This document shows, piece after piece, positions 18,781 through 26,430 of a stretch of 60,609 nt of DNA; the stretch's first letter is position 1; each line of letters starts with the position of its first letter. Under the pieces are notes generated by a model that saw only the letters and a list, made by a program, of their open reading frames with translations, searched no databases and was not told the DNA's origin. Source of the DNA: Desulfobacterales bacterium (GTDB lineage: Bacteria > Desulfobacterota > Desulfobacteria > Desulfobacterales > UBA2156); the NCBI GenBank assembly GCA_011049715.1, contig DRHF01000111.1:1-60609 (forward strand), written 5' to 3'. A program made the translations under genes and the position numbers.

Positions 18781-20001
18781 ATGAACCGGACACTAGATGG
18801 GATTAGAATCATAGAACTGGCCCAATATATTTCAGGTCCTTATTTCGGAATGCTTCTTGCCGGTTTTGGCGCTGATGTGACCAAAATTGAAGAACCCGGG
18901 ACCGGCGATCTGTCGAGAAGGTGTGGCCCGTTTCCGGAGGACATCCCCCATCCCGACAGGAGTGGACTGTTCCACTACTTGAACCGGAATAAGCGGGGAA
19001 TTACGCTGGATATAAGAAGAGCCACCGGGCGGAAAATACTCTTGGAACTCCTAAAAGACGCCGATGTTCTTGTGGAGGATATGCGGCCGAAATTGGCAAA
19101 AGAGCTGAAACTTGATTTCGATCATCTAAAAGAAGTGAATCCAAAACTTATCGTTGCTTCGATCACGCCCTTTGGCCAGACTGGGCCCTATAAAGATTTT
19201 AAAGCCTACGCCATCAATACCAGTGCAATAGGGGGGATGAGCAGCATCGTAGGAGAATCACAGCGGGAGCCCCTGACACCGCCTTTTGCACTCGGTCATT
19301 TCCAAACCGGGATCATTGCCGCCAATGCCGTTATGTTCGCCTTGATGGCAAAACGAAAAAGCGAAAAGGGACAGCACATCGATATCTCAGAGGCTGAATC
19401 ATGGGCTATTTTCCATACCGGGAACGTGGTTTCGGCTTTCATTTACAGCGGACGCAAAAGAAACAGAAGCGGCCACAGAACATTCGCCCCATATCCCTAT
19501 ACCCTGTTGCCGTGTAAAGATGGATACATTTCCATGATCGCGCTGCGCGGATCGGAATGGAAGCGTTTTCTTGAGATCATCGGTGATGGGGAAGTGCCAA
19601 AATGGTATGCATCGGACGATCGATTTAAGGATCGATTAAAAGCAGGTATTGAATACGCCGATGTCCTCGATAGCCTATTGTCACCGTGGTTGATGTCCCA
19701 TACGCGGGCGGAAATATTTAGCCGCTGTCGTGAAAAACATGTTCCTTTTACCCCGGTGAGGAACATGGACGAGGTTGTGAACTGCGAACATCTTAATAAA
19801 AGGGGGTATTTTAAAGAGATAAGTTTTTCCGGAATGAATCCTTTTAAATGTCCCGGAGCACCTGTTCGGTTTTCGAAAAGCCGGTGGGATCTAAAGCATA
19901 CAGCCCCCGCTCTGTCCGAACATAACGACGAAATTTACTGTGAACACCTTGAATATTCAAGGGCGCAGTTGGCACAATTACGAAGGACGCATATCATTTA
20001 A
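18781..20001 (+). CDS. type III CoA-transferase family protein, catalytic Asp replaced by His
   Basis: A 406-residue CaiB/BaiF-family protein (ELAQYISGPYFGMLLAGFGA at the start; LNRNKRGITLDI). Aligning the AxxAL helix with formyl-CoA transferase puts H173 (ALGHFQTG) where the catalytic Asp169 should be. Without Asp the protein cannot make the usual aspartyl-CoA anhydride. Heteromeric family III transferases are known in which subunits have diverged (benzylsuccinate CoA-transferase, BbsEF), so this may be the non-catalytic partner of another copy, perhaps the one at 11486. It starts 11 nt after the molybdenum subunit gene and ends 1 nt before the next ATG. Confidence 0.85.
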   Translation: MNRTLDGIRIIELAQYISGPYFGMLLAGFGADVTKIEEPGTGDLSRRCGPFPEDIPHPDRSGLFHYLNRNKRGITLDIRRATGRKILLELLKDADVLVEDMRPKLAKELKLDFDHLKEVNPKLIVASITPFGQTGPYKDFKAYAINTSAIGGMSSIVGESQREPLTPPFALGHFQTGIIAANAVMFALMAKRKSEKGQHIDISEAESWAIFHTGNVVSAFIYSGRKRNRSGHRTFAPYPYTLLPCKDGYISMIALRGSEWKRFLEIIGDGEVPKWYASDDRFKDRLKAGIEYADVLDSLLSPWLMSHTRAEIFSRCREKHVPFTPVRNMDEVVNCEHLNKRGYFKEISFSGMNPFKCPGAPVRFSKSRWDLKHTAPALSEHNDEIYCEHLEYSRAQLAQLRRTHII

Positions 20002-20002
20002 T

Positions 20003-20764
20003 ATGGTTACCTGCTCCAAAAAAGAATCGGTTGCGACAATAACACTGAGCAGACCGGATGCAAAGAACGCCATCAACACCCAAGTGGCTGCCGAGCTGAA
20101 AGATATTCGGGATGAAATCTGCCAGGATGAAACGATAAAAATCGTGATTATCACCGCCATCGGAAAAGCAGTCTTTTGTGTTGGAACAGATTTAGAGGAA
20201 TTTTATGCCCTCGAAAATATAGCAAAACGCTTGGAGCTGTTTTCGGTTGCTTCCACTATCGATACATTTGACCGCCCGGTAATTGCAGCCATTGGCGGGG
20301 ATACATTTGGGCAAGGCCTGGAATTGGCGTTGGCCTGTGATTTGAGGATTTGTTCGGAAAACGCAAGATTTGGAATGCATCAGGTAACCGATGGGCAGAT
20401 GCCCTGGGATGGCGGTACCCAGCGGTTATCGCGTCTAGTGGGTAAAGGTAATGCCCTGGAGATGATCCTTTTGGGTGAAACCATCGATGCCGTTAAAGCG
20501 CATCGAATCGGTCTCGTACACCAGGTTGTCTCACTTGCTGAACTGATGCAGGTTGCAGTGGATTTGGCGCACAAAATGGCGTGTATGAGCCCCATATCCC
20601 TGTCGTATGCAAAAGAAGCCGTCAAAAAAGGGATGGACCTGACCCTCGAGCAGGGACTGCGTCTTGAGGCCGATCTTTACTATTTAATGCACACCGCTCG
20701 AGATCGCACCGAGGGCATAAAGGCCTTTCAAGAAAAAAGGCGGCCGCAGTTTAAAGGGGAGTGA
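20003..20764 (+). CDS. crotonase-family protein with second Glu replaced by Gln
   Basis: A 253-residue enoyl-CoA hydratase/isomerase-family protein (ITLSRPDAKNAIN, GTDLEEF, FGQGLELALACD, WDGGTQRLSRLVGKG). The first hydratase glutamate is kept as E107, but the second is Q127 (FGMHQVTDG), so hydratase activity is expected to be changed or weak. I chose ATG 20003, one base after the preceding stop; extending upstream to 19940 would overlap the CoA-transferase by 62 nt and add residues foreign to the family. It is followed immediately by another crotonase gene, which keeps both glutamates. Confidence 0.85.
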   Translation: MVTCSKKESVATITLSRPDAKNAINTQVAAELKDIRDEICQDETIKIVIITAIGKAVFCVGTDLEEFYALENIAKRLELFSVASTIDTFDRPVIAAIGGDTFGQGLELALACDLRICSENARFGMHQVTDGQMPWDGGTQRLSRLVGKGNALEMILLGETIDAVKAHRIGLVHQVVSLAELMQVAVDLAHKMACMSPISLSYAKEAVKKGMDLTLEQGLRLEADLYYLMHTARDRTEGIKAFQEKRRPQFKGE

Positions 20765-20787
20765 AGAGGAAATTGTGGGGAAAGTCC

Positions 20788-21534
20788 ATGGGTGCTTTTG
20801 AAACCCTGATTTACGAAAAGGAGGGCACCATCGGCTGCGTTACCCTTAATCGGCCGCAATCCCTCAACGCATATAACATTCAGATGCGAGATGATCTATC
20901 TGTAGTCCTGAGGGCTGTCAGGGATGACGATGAAGTAAGGGTTGTCCTGTTCAAAGGAGCCGGAGAAAAGGCCTTTTGTGCCGGAGCAGACTTGACCGAG
21001 TTCCTGACCGCTCCTCCCCCTGTGTCCGCTCGACGGATTCGGTTTGATCGCGATGTGTGGGGGCTGTTTTTGAGCATTCCCCAACCATTGATTGCCGTGC
21101 TTCACGGCTACGTATTGGGTTCAGGAATCGAAATGGCTTTGTGCTGCGACATGAGGATTGCCTCTGATGACGCGCACTTCGGCCTCCCGGAAGTTGAACT
21201 GGGGATTCTTCCGGCAGCAGGCGGAACCCAAACCCTTCCCCGTTTGGTGGGACAAGGTAAGGCACTGGAGATGCTTATGAGCGGTCGCAGGATCAATGCG
21301 CAGGAAGCATGGGAGAGCGGGCTGGTTAACCGCGTAGTGCCAAAATCGCGACTCCTGGAGATTGCAAAGAAAACAGCAGAAAAAATTGCCTCATATGACC
21401 CCGATGTAATGCGGTGTGTTAAACAGGCAGTTAGACGGGGAATCGATTTATCTCTTACCGAGGGTCTTGATTTGGAAAAGAGGCTTGCCCATCAGTTGTT
21501 GAGAAGTAACGGGTTGAACCATGAACACACTTGA
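20788..21534 (+). CDS. enoyl-CoA hydratase, canonical active site
   Basis: A 248-residue crotonase with both hydratase glutamates: E115 in GSGIEMALCCD and E135 in FGLPEVELG. The oxyanion/CoA region GEKAFCAGADLTEF and AGGTQTLPRLVGQGKA are typical. It should add water across a 2-enoyl-CoA double bond. ATG 20788 (MGAFETLIYE) is preferred over GTG 20761 because the homologous upstream crotonase begins similarly (MGTETLIYE). It overlaps the downstream ligase gene by 14 nt, indicating translational coupling. It is the only one of the three crotonases in the run that looks like an ordinary hydratase. Confidence 0.9.
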   Translation: MGAFETLIYEKEGTIGCVTLNRPQSLNAYNIQMRDDLSVVLRAVRDDDEVRVVLFKGAGEKAFCAGADLTEFLTAPPPVSARRIRFDRDVWGLFLSIPQPLIAVLHGYVLGSGIEMALCCDMRIASDDAHFGLPEVELGILPAAGGTQTLPRLVGQGKALEMLMSGRRINAQEAWESGLVNRVVPKSRLLEIAKKTAEKIASYDPDVMRCVKQAVRRGIDLSLTEGLDLEKRLAHQLLRSNGLNHEHT

Positions 21535-23080
21535 ATTTTTGTATATTGCAACCGCCATCTGTCCGGACAGGCAATTTATTGTTTTTGAGGGGAATAGATG
21601 GTCATTTGCACAATTTAATGGGCGGGTAAATAGGCTGGCCAACGCCTTTAGGGAATTTGGTTTTAGGAAAGGCGACCGCATCGGTATGCTGCACGTAAAC
21701 TGTCCCCAATATGTAGAGGCCTATTTTGCTGCAGCAAAAATAGGAGCAATATTTGTTCCGCTGAATTTCAGGGCCAAATCGGATGAATTGTCCTATATGA
21801 TTGGTAATGCCGGCGCAAATTCCCTGCTGGTCGGCGCCCGGTATTTTAATATGGTTAAGGAGATGCTGCCGGCGTTGCCTTCGGTCAAAACATGTATTTG
21901 TGTTGATGAGCGACAAAACGGCGCCTATTTTTATGAGGATTTGATCGATTCCGCAAGCTCCGGTGAGGTGAGCGGTGATATTGATGATGAGGACATTACA
22001 ATTTTAATGTATACTGCCGGGACCACGGGACGACCCAAAGGCGTTCCCTTGAGACACAGCGGTTTTGTTTCGTATATCCTGGAAAATGTGGAACCGGCCA
22101 GTCCGGAGATAGAGGAACGGAACCTGTTGACCGTACCGCTCTACCATGTGGCCGGGATGCAGGCCATCTTGGGAGCGGTTTACGGGGGTCGCACATTGAT
22201 CCTGATGCGCCAGTTTGAGGTTAAAGCGTGGCTGCAGACGGTGCAGGACGAGCAGGCCACCCGGGCAATGCTCGTGCCGATCATGATGAAATGGGTGATT
22301 GATGATCCTGACTTTCACGATTTTGACTTGTCGAGTCTGAGCGTCATTACCTATGGGGCGGCTCCGATGCCGTTTCATGTCATCCGCAAAGCCATCGCCG
22401 AGATGCCCGGGGTCCGGTTTATCAACGCCTTTGGTCAGACCGAGACCGCATCGACCATAACGACTTTAGGGCCCGAAGACCACATCATCGAAGGAACAGA
22501 TGCAGAAAAAGAGAAGAAACTGAAACGGCTCACCTCATCGATCGGCAGGCCGTTGGCGGATGTGGAAGTAAAGATTGTCGATGATAAAGGCGACGCTTTG
22601 CATCCAAACCAGATTGGAGAAATCTATGCCAAAGGCCCTAGAACCATGAAGGGCTACTGGGGGGATGAGGAGAAAAGCGCCCAAGTGATAACCGGAGACG
22701 GTTGGTTAAAAACAGGTGACAAGGGTTGGATGGATGAGGATGGGTATATCTATTTGGCTGGACGGAGTGATGATATGATCATTCGCGGAGGGGAAAATAT
22801 TTCACCCGAGGAGGTGGAGAATGCCCTCCATTCACACCCAAAAATAGATGAGGCCGCAGTCATCGGCGTCCCGGATCCGGACTGGGGCCAGGAACCCCGC
22901 GCTATTGTGGTTGTTAAAAATGGAGAGGAGACATCGGAAGAAGAGATTATGGCGCACTGTCGATCCAAGTTGGCCGGTTTTAAAAGGCCGCGGTCTGTCC
23001 TTTTCATCGATTCATTGCCGCGAAATCCGATGGGAAAGGTTTTGAAAAAGGAGCTTAGGGAAAATTACGGACAACCCTAG
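21521..23080 (+). CDS. AMP-forming acyl-CoA synthetase/ligase
   Basis: A 519-residue adenylate-forming ligase of the ANL family. Motif A3 is YTAGTTGRPKGVPLRH (about residues 163-178). Other signatures are NAFGQTETAST, GWLKTGDKGWMDEDGY with the hinge in YIYLAGRSDDMIIRGGENISP, and the C-terminal catalytic lysine in NPMGKVLKKELRE. It converts a carboxylic acid, ATP and CoA to acyl-CoA, AMP and PPi. The start overlaps the hydratase gene by 14 nt. The run thus encodes two acid-activating enzymes, this one and the ADP-forming synthetase at its start. Substrate class (fatty, aromatic, heterocyclic) cannot be decided from these motifs. Confidence 0.92.
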   Translation: MNTLEFLYIATAICPDRQFIVFEGNRWSFAQFNGRVNRLANAFREFGFRKGDRIGMLHVNCPQYVEAYFAAAKIGAIFVPLNFRAKSDELSYMIGNAGANSLLVGARYFNMVKEMLPALPSVKTCICVDERQNGAYFYEDLIDSASSGEVSGDIDDEDITILMYTAGTTGRPKGVPLRHSGFVSYILENVEPASPEIEERNLLTVPLYHVAGMQAILGAVYGGRTLILMRQFEVKAWLQTVQDEQATRAMLVPIMMKWVIDDPDFHDFDLSSLSVITYGAAPMPFHVIRKAIAEMPGVRFINAFGQTETASTITTLGPEDHIIEGTDAEKEKKLKRLTSSIGRPLADVEVKIVDDKGDALHPNQIGEIYAKGPRTMKGYWGDEEKSAQVITGDGWLKTGDKGWMDEDGYIYLAGRSDDMIIRGGENISPEEVENALHSHPKIDEAAVIGVPDPDWGQEPRAIVVVKNGEETSEEEIMAHCRSKLAGFKRPRSVLFIDSLPRNPMGKVLKKELRENYGQP

Positions 23081-23116
23081 TTTTTTCAATAAATCCAAAG
23101 AGGAGATAATTATAAC

Positions 23117-23236
23117 ATGGCCAATGAAGTTGGAAAAAGATATGTCTGCACGGTGTGCGGTGCTGAATTTATTGTAACCCGTGGCGGAAAAGGGGAACTG
23201 AATTGCTGCGGTAAGAAGATGGAAATTAAAAAATAA
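23117..23236 (+). CDS. desulforedoxin-like mini-protein 1
   Basis: A 39-codon gene whose product reads MANEVGKRYVCTVCGAE then, after a short loop, NCCGKKMEIKK. The CxxC plus CC pattern is the Fe(Cys)4 site of desulforedoxin and of the N-terminal domain of desulfoferrodoxin, and the length is close to that of desulforedoxin. GAGGAGA at about 23100-23105 is a strong ribosome binding site. It is probably a small electron carrier or structural iron site. Its position at the end of a catabolic run suggests it serves one of the redox enzymes upstream. A second, diverged copy follows. Confidence 0.85.
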   Translation: MANEVGKRYVCTVCGAEFIVTRGGKGELNCCGKKMEIKK

Positions 23237-23299
23237 ATATGACCATATACAATTGTAAGGTTTTAAACCGTTCAAAATAAAACCTACGGAGAAAGAATC

Positions 23300-23440
23300 A
23301 TGGTACAGCTCGGCAAAAGATATAGATGCGAAGAATGCGGAACGGAAATGCTCTGCACCAAGCCCGGTGAGGGGCAACCAAAGTGCTGCGATAAAGAAAT
23401 GGGAATCCAAGAACCTCGCCCATTGCCCTCGTCAGATTGA
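23300..23440 (+). CDS. desulforedoxin-like mini-protein 2
   Basis: A 46-codon gene starting MVQLGKRYRCEECGTEMLC, with KCCDKEMGIQE later. It keeps the CxxC and CC iron ligands but has CCD where copy 1 and most desulforedoxins have CCG, plus an extra Cys at residue 19 and an 8-residue proline-rich tail. GGAGAAAG precedes the ATG. It lies 63 nt after copy 1. Sequence divergence indicates an old duplication. Desulforedoxins are homodimers; two different copies could form a heterodimer, which is inference. Confidence 0.82.
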   Translation: MVQLGKRYRCEECGTEMLCTKPGEGQPKCCDKEMGIQEPRPLPSSD

Positions 23441-23533
23441 TACCGTAATTGAGGTGATACTTACAAATGAAATCAAAATGCAATACACATCTCATAAATT
23501 GTCCTCTAAAATCACTTTGTTCAATCGCTCAAA

Positions 23534-24751
23534 ATGAAGGTTCAACAGACCAAAAACAAACTCCTTGGCGAGATACAAATACTCGATCTATCGGACGAGA
23601 AGGCCAGCTTCTGCACAAAACTTTTGGCGGATATCGGCGCTCGCGTTATTAAGATAGAGAGACCGGGCGGGGATCCTTCACGCAAACATCGATCTTTTTG
23701 GGGAAAATCTTCTCACCCAGAAAACAGCCTGTCCTTTTGTTATAACAATACCAACAAGCTGGGCATTACTTTAAACCTGGAACACGATGACGGCAAACTG
23801 CTTTTTAGCAGACTAGTAGAAAGAACCGACATCGTGGTTGAGTCCTTTTACCCGGGTGATCTGGAGAAGCTTGGCCTGGGGTTTGAGGTCCTTAAAAAAA
23901 TAAATCCAGCACTTATTTTGGTTTCGATAACCGGATTTGGACAGGAGGGCCCGCGGAAAGGATTTAAATCGTCTGATCTGGTTGCGTCTGCCTTTGGCGG
24001 CCAAATGTATGTTACTGGCAGATCTACCGCAAAACCGCTTAAGCTTTACGGACAACAACCGTCATTGATTGCTTCACTTTTCGGCGCAACCGGCATTCTC
24101 CTGGCGCTTCGTAAAAGGCGTCGAAGCGGAAAGGGAGAACATATCGATATTTCGATTCAAGAAGCGGTGACCGCATCTTTAGAGCATGTCATGGTTCGCT
24201 TTTTCCATGAGAATATCATACCCGCAAGACAAGGGAATCTTCATTGGAATCATCTCTTTCACATTTTTCCCTGTAAAGATGGTTTTATTCAGATAACCCT
24301 TTTTGAAGGATGGGAGACCCTTGTGGAGTGGATGGATAGCGAAGGGATGGCTGAAAATCTAAAAAATGAAAAGTGGAGAGATGAGCAGTATCGTCGAAAA
24401 CATATCGATCATATAATCAAAGTGTTCGGGAAATGGACTAAAACACATACCAAAAATGAGCTTTTTGAGTTGGGACAGCTCATGCGATTTTCATGGGCGC
24501 CGGTTCAGACCCCTGAACAAATCACCGCGTGTCCTCAGCTTGAGGCCAGAGAATTCTTCGTTAATATCGAGCACCCTGAGGAAGGCGACATCCTTAAATA
24601 CCCCTGGTTTCCCTATAAATTCCGCGCGCCAATCACGACGCCATATAAACGGGCTCCCCGAATCGGTGAGGATAATGTCCAAATTTATAATAAAGAATTG
24701 GGCGTTTCTAAAAATAAGTTAAATATGCTTTCGGCCAGCGGTGTGATTTAG
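23534..24751 (+). CDS. type III CoA-transferase family protein, catalytic Asp replaced by Ser
   Basis: A 405-residue CaiB/BaiF-family protein. The N-terminal motif is altered: DLSDEKASFCTKLLADIGA, where most members have AGP. IKIERPGGDPSRKHRSF and NNTNKLGITLNL are family segments. Alignment of the ILLAL helix with formyl-CoA transferase puts S177 at the catalytic Asp position (QQPSLIASLFGA). It is therefore probably not a stand-alone transferase. The next gene, 23 nt downstream, encodes a homologue with the Asp, so the two may be a heteromeric pair. The start ATG has no good ribosome binding site; a better site at 23453-23458 precedes an out-of-frame ATG at 23467. Confidence 0.82.
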   Translation: MKVQQTKNKLLGEIQILDLSDEKASFCTKLLADIGARVIKIERPGGDPSRKHRSFWGKSSHPENSLSFCYNNTNKLGITLNLEHDDGKLLFSRLVERTDIVVESFYPGDLEKLGLGFEVLKKINPALILVSITGFGQEGPRKGFKSSDLVASAFGGQMYVTGRSTAKPLKLYGQQPSLIASLFGATGILLALRKRRRSGKGEHIDISIQEAVTASLEHVMVRFFHENIIPARQGNLHWNHLFHIFPCKDGFIQITLFEGWETLVEWMDSEGMAENLKNEKWRDEQYRRKHIDHIIKVFGKWTKTHTKNELFELGQLMRFSWAPVQTPEQITACPQLEAREFFVNIEHPEEGDILKYPWFPYKFRAPITTPYKRAPRIGEDNVQIYNKELGVSKNKLNMLSASGVI

Positions 24752-24774
24752 AAGAATACCATACGGGATATCGA

Positions 24775-25965
24775 ATGAATACCGAGATACTTAAAGGAAT
24801 AAGGATTTTAGATTTTTCGAGAATATTGGCCGGACCTTATGCGACCAGAATACTTGCCGATTTTGGGGCAGAGGTGATTAAAGTACAAACCCGGAAGACC
24901 GCGAACGGTGCCGAATCCAACACCAGCGGATATTTTAGCACCTGGAATCGAAACAAAAGAAGTATCTCATTGGACATGGGTCGGCCCGGAGCAAAGGAAC
25001 TGGCTTTACGACTTGTAGCCATATGCGATGTGGTGGTAGAAAATTTTTCTCCGCGTGTGATGTCGAATTGGGGGCTAACCTTTGACAAATTCAAACAAGA
25101 GAAGCCGGATATCGTTATGCTCAGCATGTCGGGCATGGGTCAGACAGGTCCCTGGAAGGATTTCGTTGCTTATGGACCCACCCTGCAGGCTTTGGGAGGC
25201 CTGACTTATCTTACAGGCCTTGAGGAGGGTTGTCCTGTGGGCCCTGGTTATGCCTATGCAGACTCAGTAGCCGGTATCTATGGCGCGTTTGCTGTTTTAG
25301 TTGCGCTGGATTATCGGGAAAGAACGGGCCTGGGCCAGTATATAGACTTCTCCGAATACGAAGCGGTATGCACGCTGGTTGGGCCTGCCCTGTTGAACAT
25401 GGCTGCCAATGGCGCCGAAACCTCCCCCCCCGACGGCAATCAGTCTGATGATGAAAAGGCTGCTCCCCATGGGTGTTATAAATGCCTGGGTAAAGACAAA
25501 TGGTGTGTAATTGACGTTTTTACTGAAACCGAATGGCAAGCACTTACCGATGTACTCGGTAACCCAGCCTGGAGCAAAGCGGAAAGATTTTCCACGCTTT
25601 CAAAACGGAGAGAACATGCAAAAGAATTGGATGAAAGATTGGGCCTATGGACATCCAAGCAGCCCGTGGAAGAGGTGGTCGAACTTCTCCAAAAGGCCGG
25701 GGTTCCGGCAGGTATCGTTCAGAACGCTCAAGATCTTGCCAATGACCCCCAGCTTCTAAAGAGAGATTATTTTGTCCATCTACAACACCCCATTCTTGGG
25801 GATACCATTTCAGATAGATCTCCCATAAGATTTAACCAAAGTTCATCATCGAATTGGAAGTCTTCCCCTCTGTTGGGTGAGGACAATCGATATGTTTATA
25901 TGGATTTGCTCGGACTGACCGACCAGGAATTTACGTCATATATAGAAAATGGCATTATTGCTTAG
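24775..25965 (+). CDS. type III CoA-transferase (CaiB/BaiF family), catalytic Asp present
   Basis: A 396-residue family III CoA-transferase and the last gene of the + strand run. It has the standard start (LDFSRILAGPYATRILADFG), NRNKRSISLDM and D163 (YAYADSVAG) at the catalytic aspartate position. It probably transfers CoA to a free acid of the pathway. It is likely co-translated with the Asp-less homologue just upstream. It is more similar in its landmarks to the copy at 11486 (VVVENFSP, PDIVMLSM against PDIIMISF) than to the Asp-less copies. Confidence 0.9.
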   Translation: MNTEILKGIRILDFSRILAGPYATRILADFGAEVIKVQTRKTANGAESNTSGYFSTWNRNKRSISLDMGRPGAKELALRLVAICDVVVENFSPRVMSNWGLTFDKFKQEKPDIVMLSMSGMGQTGPWKDFVAYGPTLQALGGLTYLTGLEEGCPVGPGYAYADSVAGIYGAFAVLVALDYRERTGLGQYIDFSEYEAVCTLVGPALLNMAANGAETSPPDGNQSDDEKAAPHGCYKCLGKDKWCVIDVFTETEWQALTDVLGNPAWSKAERFSTLSKRREHAKELDERLGLWTSKQPVEEVVELLQKAGVPAGIVQNAQDLANDPQLLKRDYFVHLQHPILGDTISDRSPIRFNQSSSSNWKSSPLLGEDNRYVYMDLLGLTDQEFTSYIENGIIA

Positions 25966-26430
25966 AAACGATTAAAAAAACCTAATCCAAAATTCCCCGC
26001 CGCGTGTTGCAAATGAAACCTTTTGCAATTACTAAAGATTACAGATTTTATTTACATCCCCATAGATTTGCAGTGCCAATGTATTTCAAAAAATTGCAAT
26101 TTTGGTTCTTCTGTGTTATTCACAAGGAATACCATTAGCAATGTGCACTGAAATCCGATTCTCCTGAGCGAGCACTTGGGCAAGAAGTGCTGCGATATCT
26201 ACCATTTCAATCCAACGCAATATGTTGAGGTTTTAACCGAAATCAACGAAGTGAAGATTAGGTTCGATAATGTGATATTTTTAATGATTTGTGACAGTTA
26301 TATTAATAGCCGGTTTATACAATTCAGTCGAAGTGTGGATTGCGTATACCTAATATACAATCTTCGATAAGAATTTAGTTTAATAATAATCATTTAAAAA
26401 TTCAAATTGATTTTAGTATAAATTCAAATT
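25966..26430. other. AT-rich convergent intergenic region with a possible desulforedoxin remnant
   Basis: This stretch separates the + strand region A from the - strand region B and contains no convincing gene. A weak hairpin (TTGCAAA at 26007-26013 with TTTGCAA at 26022-26028) may help end transcription but has no T run. At about 26170-26215 the sequence GGGCAAGAAGTGCTGCGATA resembles the 3' part of desulforedoxin gene 2 and translates to LGKKCCDIYHF, so it may be a decayed third copy. The 64-codon frame around it starts after the CC site and has no other cysteine motif, so I do not call it a gene. Confidence 0.4.

Noticed and set aside
23467-23652. 61-codon frame with a good ribosome binding site before the CoA-transferase gene
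   Set aside because: It runs out of frame into the transferase and has no recognisable features; kept only as a note on the weak start of that transferase.
26007-26028. Intrinsic terminator at the end of region A
   Set aside because: The stem is only 7 AT-rich base pairs and is not followed by a T run.
26176-26370. 64-codon + frame between regions A and B
   Set aside because: No ribosome binding site or domain; only its first residues recall desulforedoxin, as a likely remnant.
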